Assembly: GCF_000686025.1 (NCBI RefSeq)
Contig: NZ_JMLQ01000004.1
Span: 310,001-374,000 of the forward strand
Reading direction: 5' to 3'
DNA length: 64,000 bases
From: Rhodococcus sp. UNC23MFCrub1.1
GTDB taxonomy: Bacteria; Actinomycetota; Actinomycetes; Mycobacteriales; Mycobacteriaceae
Below are positions 58,522-64,000 of this stretch, piece by piece; within the stretch, counting starts at the first letter, position 1; each line of letters starts with the position of its first letter. The notes below the pieces were generated by a model. The model did no database searches. It saw nothing but the letters and a program-made list of their open reading frames with translations, and was not told the DNA's origin. Position numbers and translations under genes: made by a program.

Positions 58522-59256
58522 TCAAACGGATGACTCAAAGTTGTCCTCGTCCAACTGCTTGCGAATGTATCGCAGGTAGACAGGGTTGAGCGCTGCGTTC
58601 AAGTAGGTGGTGATGATCCTGACCGACTCGCCAACCTCCTCGTAGCTGTTGTCATAGGAATCCCAGTTCACTAGCTGAGCGAGCCCCACACCAACTATCT
58701 CACCGCGCAGTTTGCGCGCCCGCTTCAGTCCAGTCTCGACATTTCCCAGGAGGGTCTCGTCGAAGATGCCCAAGCGTGCGAGTTCGATCGAGTGCTCCGT
58801 GGATGAGAAGACGTCCGAGTAGTCCGTAACACCATCGAGGTAGGTGTCGTTGGCTATGTCGCTCTCTGACTCTAGTCTGAACGACCAGGTGAAGTTGTCA
58901 GTGAGTCGCCATATCTGGCGCAGTGACGCGGCGATCTCTTTGCCAGCCTCGATCTGCTCGCGTCTCATGACTGCCACACGTTGGGCTTGCAACTGCTCCT
59001 TGTGTCGCTTGCGCTCTTCATCCAAGCGCTCCTCCGCCTTGCGTGCATCCTCGACCGCACGTTGGTTGGTCCTCTGAGCCTGCCACAACGCGATAGTCAC
59101 AGCGGCTAACGTTCCTGCACCTGACACCCAGGCCGCTAGTGGACCGAATTGACCCGAGCCCCAGTGATGAATGAGACCTAGCACGCCGAACACAACGACA
59201 CCGGTTGCGCTTGCGGTACCGATCGTCCAAGCGATCGTCTTCTTCCACATGGGCAT
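58522..59256 (-). CDS. Two-TM coiled-coil membrane protein
   Basis: A 244-residue protein: two N-terminal membrane helices (AWTIGTASATGVVVFGVLGL and WVSGAGTLAAVTIALWQA), then a long charged coiled coil (about 65-105, with RKAEERLDEERKRHKEQLQA) and a globular C-terminal domain. This layout is common in hypothetical proteins of mycobacterial and rhodococcal islands. ATG 59256 is chosen; ATG 59250 and 59280 are alternatives. First gene of a two-gene unit with the gene at 57530. Confidence 0.6.
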   Translation of the reverse strand: MPMWKKTIAWTIGTASATGVVVFGVLGLIHHWGSGQFGPLAAWVSGAGTLAAVTIALWQAQRTNQRAVEDARKAEERLDEERKRHKEQLQAQRVAVMRREQIEAGKEIAASLRQIWRLTDNFTWSFRLESESDIANDTYLDGVTDYSDVFSSTEHSIELARLGIFDETLLGNVETGLKRARKLRGEIVGVGLAQLVNWDSYDNSYEEVGESVRIITTYLNAALNPVYLRYIRKQLDEDNFESSV

Positions 59257-59352
59257 GAGCTTAGTGGACCCCACCGACATCGATTGAAGAACTGTGAATA
59301 ACCAGTGTCGTCAACAAAAAATAGTATTGACTTTCTAACCCAAATGGCTCAT

Positions 59353-59669
59353 TGAACCGTCCTGGGTCTGGTGGAGACTTTGATCTCACCAGGAGAATGC
59401 CGGTATGGCTGCACCGAAGAAGTTCGACGAGGAGACCCGCCACCGCGCGGTGAGGATGTATCAGGAGCGGATTGCCGAGCGCGGTGACACGAAGCTCGCC
59501 GCCCGGAAGCATGTGGGTGGATTGTTGGATGTGAATCCGGCGACGCTGCGGAACTGGGTCGAGAAAACCGGCGCCGCTGACGAATCCGACGGAGGATCAG
59601 GGGGCGCCGATCGTGATGCGGAGTTTAGAGCTCTCCGTCGCGAGAATGCCGAATTACGCAGAGCCACTT
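59353..59669 (+). mobile_element. IS3-family insertion sequence remnant (left end and truncated orfA)
   Basis: The left end TGAACCGTCCTGGGTCTGG resembles IS3-family termini of actinobacteria. It is followed by the orfA start at 59405 (MAAPKKFDEETRHRAVRMYQ, with the VNPATLRNWVEK helix-turn-helix). Similarity stops after RRENAELRRA at about 59667, before the NEILKTASAFF end of OrfA, and there is no orfB or right end. Inactive remnant. Confidence 0.8.
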
Positions 59670-59793
59670 ACTACGGACTAGATATTGCTCTTCAACTGGA
59701 AGCCGTAGCAGCACCCCAGTGTCACTCAATACGCCGCAACAAGAGTGCAGTTTCGGTAGGCTTTGGCAAAACTCGGACGGAGGTACTGCAAAC

Positions 59794-60331
59794 GTGGGTG
59801 ACATGCAGGGTGACTACAATGCGATGGCAAAGGCTGATCAGATAATCAGATCGCGTCATGAGAGGCCCAGCGTAAGTCCAGGACTGTACTAGACGACTTT
59901 GTTCAGTTTCTATCCTCAAACGGTGTTCCGGGTCGCCCTTCTGCAGCGAGACATCGGAATTATTCCCTGAGAAGACGTTCGCTGGTTTCACTACTAGAAA
60001 ACGCGAGCGTATTGGCACGCTCACCTTCGTTGGATACGGGTATGTAGTCGACGAGAGCGACATGACTACAAGTAATTATTTCTATGTCCAAGGGTCGGGG
60101 ATTATCAACGGATTTATTTCGGATCTAGCTCGGTTGAAAACGAGTACTAGTAGTAGTTCCGTAGTCACCGTGGGTGGCTCGAGTCCCATTTCAAGGGACG
60201 ACACTTTCGCTTACGTCTCTCGGTGGAGAGGTCCATCAGACACCAGCCTTTTTGGCTGGGACTCCGAACCAAGAAGACGCTCGCTTCTGATCCGAGCTCG
60301 TCAATACATTGAATTGAAGCGCGCTTACTGA
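59794..60331 (+). pseudogene. Frameshifted unknown gene
   Basis: A GTG at 59794 with a GGAGG site 10 bp upstream opens a frame (VGDMQGDYNAMAKADQIIRS) that stops at a TAG near 59891. Protein-like sequence continues in a second frame (VLDDFVQFLSSNGV) and then a third (GSPFCSETSELFPEKTFAGF through TFVGYGYVVDES, YVSRWRGPSD and RARQYIELKRAY) to a TGA at 60331. Net length needs a frame change, so the gene is probably broken. No family recognised. Confidence 0.45.
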
Positions 60332-60450
60332 ACACCGGTTGGCTGACCAAAACAGTGTAGAAGACAGAGCTTCTCTTGAGTTCTGAAGTTGGCACCTCAC
60401 GGGAAAACGCCGACCATGGTCGTGTCGGTGCGGGGTGAGAAGATCGCCCC

Positions 60451-61638
60451 ATGATCAAGCAGACGCGAGCGTCCCGGTGGTTGCAGGTTCTTGAAACTGG
60501 CCGGGTGCTGATAAGTCAGTCGGCGAACTCTGCTGAGATGTACCGCGCCAACGGTAGGCCGCTGCCGTTGCAAGCGCAGAACATGATGATCGGCGTGAGT
60601 ACCGACCCCATCAAGATGATGATCGAGTCCAACCCTCCGATAGAGGGAACAGCCTTGGCTGGGCAGCTGAACGGAGTGATCCAGCAGGCGAAGTCACTCA
60701 CAGCTGGAGCCGGGTTCCACACTGGCTTGACGAGGTTGGTCGAAGCCGTTGACGAAGTGCTGCCGGTTCTACGCTCGACCACAGACGACGAGATTGACTC
60801 AGCTACAACCCTGGTGGGGGAGCTCGAACGTGGCTTCATGTTGTCCCTCATTCTTTCCATGTCCGCGCACAACGCGATACTGCAACGTGTCTCGGACTGG
60901 GAAGAGGAACACACCAGGTTCGTCCAGGGTCGGTCTCGTAAGGACGTCGGGCACTACTTCTCGATGCACGCGACCAACGCCGAGGAGATCCGGAACCAGT
61001 CTGAGCACGCGTTCCCTGTAGAAAGCTCGTTCTACTCTGACACCCCCGGACCCGGGAAGATCCACATGCAGCACATGGTCCATGCGATCAACTCGGGCGC
61101 TAACGTCATGGTCTTCGGCGGCGGTGGCATGGGAAGCACTGAGTACTACCCCGAAGCTATGGGCATCGAGTACGCCCAGTGGTTCACCTACATACACGCT
61201 CTCTGGGACGAGCAGTTCAGGCCGCGCTTCGCGGCTTTGTACAACCGTGGCAAGGACCCCGAGGACAAGCTGCAGAAGAACGACATCAAGTCAGAGTTCT
61301 TCAACGACATACGCAAGATCCGAACGGACTTCGTTCATCATCAGGGGATCGTCGAGGATGCGGCCAACCTGGAGTTCTTCGATTGGAATTTCGAGGCCGG
61401 CTCTCGTCTAGAGGTCAGCATGGAACAGATGATCGAGGTCATGGACAAGTTCCCACGTGATCAGCTCCTAGAGGAGCCGAAGCCGCACAAGCAGAAGCGC
61501 CGGTCGTTGCGTGGCTCCTTCGACGTCAACCTGCTCGACAAGTACTTGGAGCACATCGAGGGGTCACCGACGCTAGGGATCAACCAGGCGAACGATGAGA
61601 TGATGCGAGACTGGCTGGTCAAGAAGGGTCTGCTGTAG
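60451..61638 (+). CDS. HEPN-like protein, candidate defence component
   Basis: A 395-residue, mostly alpha-helical cytosolic protein. Near the C-terminus the segment FFNDIRKIRTDFVHHQGIV (Arg291-x4-His296) has the R-x4-6-H layout of the HEPN superfamily, whose members cut RNA as toxins or defence effectors; a second R-x4-H is at Arg181-His186 (IRNQSEH). Gly-rich VFGGGGMGS lies between. ATG start at 60451. The Mrr-like gene follows 39 bp later in the same direction, which suggests a two-gene unit. HEPN assignment is by motif and helical context only. Confidence 0.6.
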   Translation: MIKQTRASRWLQVLETGRVLISQSANSAEMYRANGRPLPLQAQNMMIGVSTDPIKMMIESNPPIEGTALAGQLNGVIQQAKSLTAGAGFHTGLTRLVEAVDEVLPVLRSTTDDEIDSATTLVGELERGFMLSLILSMSAHNAILQRVSDWEEEHTRFVQGRSRKDVGHYFSMHATNAEEIRNQSEHAFPVESSFYSDTPGPGKIHMQHMVHAINSGANVMVFGGGGMGSTEYYPEAMGIEYAQWFTYIHALWDEQFRPRFAALYNRGKDPEDKLQKNDIKSEFFNDIRKIRTDFVHHQGIVEDAANLEFFDWNFEAGSRLEVSMEQMIEVMDKFPRDQLLEEPKPHKQKRRSLRGSFDVNLLDKYLEHIEGSPTLGINQANDEMMRDWLVKKGLL

Positions 61639-61677
61639 ATGACGACGTGCGCCTCTTAGTGCAGTTGGGAGCAACCA

Positions 61678-62193
61678 GTGGGAGCTAAGCCGAAGACAAT
61701 CCAGTCCTACCGCGAGGCTGAGTTGAACGCGGTACGTCAGCTTGTCGAGCTAGGTCGAGCTGATGTCAAAGCGACTCCGATCGGCGCTGACTACGGGATC
61801 GATTTCGTCGGCGACAACCTGATCGGTCAGGTGAAGTGGCATGTTGCGAAGATCAGCCGACCAGCTCTACAGCGGCTGTTCGGTTCGCGAGGCGCGCACA
61901 CACACCTCATGTTGTTCTTCAGCAAGTCGGAGTACACGCTTCAGGCCGTGGCCTATGCGGACAGCGTTGGCATGTGCCTATTCCTGTACGACAAGGTCGG
62001 GACGCTCAGGCCAGCAAATCCACTCGCTGCAGAGTTCTTCACCGGACTGAAGAAAGCTAAGAGGGATGAGCGCCGTGCAGCCGACGAACGCAGGGCGGCA
62101 AAGCTGGAGAAGCACCGGCAGAAAATGTTAGCGCAGCATCGTGCGGAGGATGAGCATCAGTTGAAGAGTCAGTCAGGTGAGCTTGACACCTAG
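61678..62193 (+). CDS. Mrr-type restriction endonuclease-like protein
   Basis: A 171-residue protein with the PD-(D/E)xK nuclease core of the Mrr/type IV restriction group: an N-terminal helix with Glu (YREAELNAVRQL), the Asp42 motif GADYGIDFV, and QVKW (Gln51, Lys53) followed by the ISRPALQRLFGS helix that Mrr proteins use after the catalytic strand. The C-terminal 50 residues form a charged helix. No separate DNA-recognition domain is present, so specificity may come from the upstream protein. GTG start. Confidence 0.72.
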   Translation: MGAKPKTIQSYREAELNAVRQLVELGRADVKATPIGADYGIDFVGDNLIGQVKWHVAKISRPALQRLFGSRGAHTHLMLFFSKSEYTLQAVAYADSVGMCLFLYDKVGTLRPANPLAAEFFTGLKKAKRDERRAADERRAAKLEKHRQKMLAQHRAEDEHQLKSQSGELDT

Positions 62194-62219
62194 TCGGCTA
62201 TTGATTAAATGAAGGCATT

Positions 62220-62244
62220 AGTTGTGTCTAGATTAGAGACAACT
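62220..62244. terminator. Hairpin downstream of the Mrr-like gene
   Basis: A 10-bp stem with one mismatch and a 5-base loop lies 26 bp past the stop codon and at the right edge of the AT-rich island. It may terminate the two-gene unit. Confidence 0.5.
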
Positions 62245-62439
62245 ATGACAACGATTTAAGAATAGACTTTCAATGTGCCGCAGGCTGAGCGGTGAGCGGG
62301 GGGTTCATGGTCGCCGCGGGGCGCTGCGGTCGGGTCGCAGCGCGATGACGTAGTGCGAACGACCGATAGGCGGCACAGGTCATCGCTGCCACGATGGGCT
62401 TCAGGCGGAGGTACCGCTCCATCGCGTGGAGGAAATATA

Positions 62440-62984
62440 TTGAGCAGCAGAAACTTTCGACGTCGACAGGTAGCCACTGTTGCGGTGGTCGCGGCCGGGT
62501 TGGCCTTCGTCGCACCGGCAGTCGCCAGTGCGCAACCGTCCACATTCCGTAGCAGCACGGGCAGCAGCCTGATCGACGATCCGATCGGAACCTCGAGCGA
62601 GGGGCACGCATCCTCGGCGAGGCCATCGGCGGATTCGGTGGAAGAGACCTCGGTAGTAGCGGCCCCGGCACACCGACGCAGAACTGCAACGAGCAGACAG
62701 TGTCGGGCGGCGAGGGCGTGACCGATACCAATCACCAGCTCGGCCGAACGGGTCCGACGTCCTTCGTGCTCGACTACGAGACGGAGAACGTACCGGACAA
62801 CATCGAGGTGTTCTACCAGGGCGGCAAGGTGTACGAATCCGGGTACATCGGCGACGACCTGAACGAGGGAACCGGGTCCGCAGTCGTCTCGCCTCCGCCG
62901 GGTGCCGCCACGACGGTGCTGGTGCGGGTCACCGGGCCGAGCGGTACCTCCTGGGCGTACACCGTCCGCCGCCCGGCGCAACAA
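62440..62984 (+). pseudogene. Secreted protein gene with a frameshift
   Basis: A TTG at 62440 with a GGAGGA site starts a typical export signal (RRRQVATVAVVAAGLAFVAP ending AVASAQ). After LIDDPI (about 62584) the native sequence continues in another frame (NLERGARILGEAIGGFGG, then CNEQTVSGGEGVTDTNHQLG, FVLDYETENVPDNIEVFYQG and a beta-rich end, GTSWAYTVRRPAQ). Loss of one C in a CCGG-like context would explain the shift. The usual stop after PAQ is also absent, so the second frame runs on to 63203 over the neighbouring gene. Confidence 0.65.
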
Positions 62985-62995
62985 ACAACCGGGCG
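62970..62995. terminator. Terminator-like hairpin after the alcohol dehydrogenase gene
   Basis: A 7-bp GC stem with a 12-base A-rich loop lies 18 bp beyond the dehydrogenase stop on the minus strand, in the tail of the secreted protein gene. Confidence 0.5.
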
Positions 62996-63012
62996 CAGCG
63001 CCGCGGGCTGCG

Positions 63013-64000
63013 TCAGAACACCTGCCGGTACAGCTCCTCGATCTGCTGGGCGGTGGGGACGACCGGGTTGTTGTTCGGCGAACCCGAGGCCAACGCCTGC
63101 TCGGCCATCAGCGGTACCAGCGATTCCCACTTCTCGGCGTCGATGCCGTGCGAGCTGGGGGACGGTACTTCGACCGTCGCGCAGAGCTTCTCGATGTAGC
63201 TGACCAGTGCTGCCGAGGCCACGTCGTCGCTGTCGCCTTCATGCGCGGCACCGAGTTGACGCCCGCACTCGGCGTACCGCTCGGGGGCGCCGGGGATGGA
63301 GAAGGCGGTGATTGCGGGGAGCAGCATCGCATTCGACAAGCCGTGTGCGACATGGAAATGCCCGCCGATGGGCCGGCTCATGCCGTGCACCAGGCACACA
63401 CTGGCGTTGGAGAACGCCATGCCGGCCTGGGTGGATGCGGCCATCATTGCGGCGCGGGCCTCCGCGTCGTTCCCGTCGGTGTACGCGCGAACGAGGAACT
63501 TCCCGATGGTGCGCATCGCGTTCAGGGCCAGGGCGTCGGAAATCGGGTTGGCCTTCTTGCTGACGTACGCCTCGATCGCGTGGGTCAACGCGTCGACACC
63601 GGTGTCCGCGGTGAGGCGAGGGGGCATCGACATCGTCAATTCGGGGTCGACGACGGAGGCGATGGGAAGGAACGACAGGCCGGGACACAGCATCTTCTCG
63701 TCCGACTCGCTGTCGGTGATGACCGTGAATTGCGTTGCCTCGGAGCCACTTCCGGCGGTGGTCGGGATGGCAATGATGGGCAGCGCAGGTCCGGTGTACG
63801 GGCCGGGCGCCTTGTAGTCGCGCATGATGCCGCCACCCTTGCTGAGCACCGACAGTGCCTTCGCGGTGTCCATGGGGCTGCCGCCGCCGAAGCCGATGAC
63901 GGCGTCCGCGTCGTGCGCTGCGACCGCGGCGACGCCGGCGGTGAGGGAGTCGGTGGTGGGGTCGGGAACCGTCTCGGCGAACAGCGCACCGGTCTTGCCG
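63013..64000 (-). CDS. Iron-containing alcohol dehydrogenase (partial, N-terminus outside window)
   Basis: The C-terminal 328 residues of a group III alcohol dehydrogenase; the frame is open to the window end. The nucleotide-binding GGGSPMDTAK motif is followed by PTTAGSGSEATQFTVI, and the metal-ligand region reads DALTHAIEAYVS and HGMSRPIGGHFHVAHGLSNA, with the expected Asp/His set. Such enzymes interconvert alcohols and aldehydes with NAD(H). Internal ATG codons such as 63873 are not the start. High GC shows it belongs to the chromosome, not to the island. Confidence 0.9.
   Translation of the reverse strand, partial: GKTGALFAETVPDPTTDSLTAGVAAVAAHDADAVIGFGGGSPMDTAKALSVLSKGGGIMRDYKAPGPYTGPALPIIAIPTTAGSGSEATQFTVITDSESDEKMLCPGLSFLPIASVVDPELTMSMPPRLTADTGVDALTHAIEAYVSKKANPISDALALNAMRTIGKFLVRAYTDGNDAEARAAMMAASTQAGMAFSNASVCLVHGMSRPIGGHFHVAHGLSNAMLLPAITAFSIPGAPERYAECGRQLGAAHEGDSDDVASAALVSYIEKLCATVEVPSPSSHGIDAEKWESLVPLMAEQALASGSPNNNPVVPTAQQIEELYRQVF

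Larger units (their letters stand above)
53030..62250. mobile_element. Genomic island at tRNA-Val (probably a decayed integrative element)
   Basis: From the tRNA-Val 3' end to about 62.25 kb the sequence is clearly more AT-rich than either flank, has mixed third-position usage and carries no core genes. It starts with a broken tyrosine recombinase and contains HTH and KGG-type small genes like those of phages and plasmids, an IS3 remnant, several broken genes and unknown membrane proteins. The right edge is estimated from the return of high GC after 62.25 kb; no copy of the tRNA 3' end was found there, so the distal attachment site has been lost or lies outside. Confidence 0.78.

Noticed and set aside
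62190-62300. Search for a second copy of the tRNA-Val 3' end as right attachment site
   Set aside because: No repeat of the tRNA-Val T-arm/acceptor sequence is visible at the GC boundary or elsewhere in the island, so no attR is claimed.
62256-62731. Minus-strand frames opposite the frameshifted secreted protein gene
   Set aside because: They are antisense to a gene with a clear signal peptide and ribosome site and show no family features.

Overview
The window is a piece of a high-GC actinobacterial chromosome, most likely Rhodococcus or a close mycolic-acid-containing relative (Nocardiaceae). I base this on gene content and on order shared with Mycobacterium tuberculosis as I remember it: era ... 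recO-uppS-Rv2360c-like, furB/smtB beside glyS, TPM-protein ... dgt-dnaG-Rv2342-like-tRNA-Asn, and aceE-PucR regulator-fabD-acpM-kas-accD6 facing an Rv2239c-like gene and ahpE. DtxR/IdeR-type iron boxes also fit. No database search was possible.

Layout. 1-19 kb is mostly core housekeeping: the end of era, a YdeP-like molybdopterin oxidoreductase, recO, uppS, the Zn regulators furB/smtB, glyS, a lipoprotein plus TPM membrane protein, an ABC exporter cotranscribed with a DesK/NarL-type two-component system, a DUF218 protein, dgt, dnaG and tRNA-Asn. 19-28 kb holds two iron-box genes (a siderophore-interacting reductase and a formyltransferase of possible siderophore tailoring type), an SDR, a membrane GGDEF protein, a YihY protein, an epimerase-like protein and a GH13 enzyme. 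28-39.3 kb is a signalling block: GAF-ANTAR, three large GGDEF-EAL proteins (one with a visibly degenerate EAL domain), a PAS protein, and a two-gene operon coding for a GNAT-like protein and an unusual E1-like/nitroreductase fusion of the Rv1355c type. 39-53 kb returns to core metabolism: a second molybdopterin oxidoreductase, a serine hydrolase, a DUF3145 protein, the FAS-II/pyruvate dehydrogenase block and ahpE, ending at tRNA-Val.

53.03 to about 62.25 kb is a genomic island. Base composition drops, core genes stop, and a decayed tyrosine integrase lies head-on to the tRNA-Val 3' end. The cargo is small phage- or plasmid-like genes, membrane proteins of unknown function, an IS3 remnant, broken genes, and a two-gene unit (HEPN-like protein plus Mrr-type restriction endonuclease-like protein) that is my best candidate for an undescribed defence system. 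No second attachment site is visible. After the island the GC returns to normal, with a frameshifted secreted protein gene and the C-terminal part of an iron-containing alcohol dehydrogenase that runs off the window.

Functional links: the aceE-to-accD6 run couples acetyl-CoA supply to meromycolate synthesis; the iron-box genes are probably co-regulated for siderophore use; the GGDEF/EAL cluster suggests local cyclic-di-GMP control next to an uncharacterised enzymatic module.
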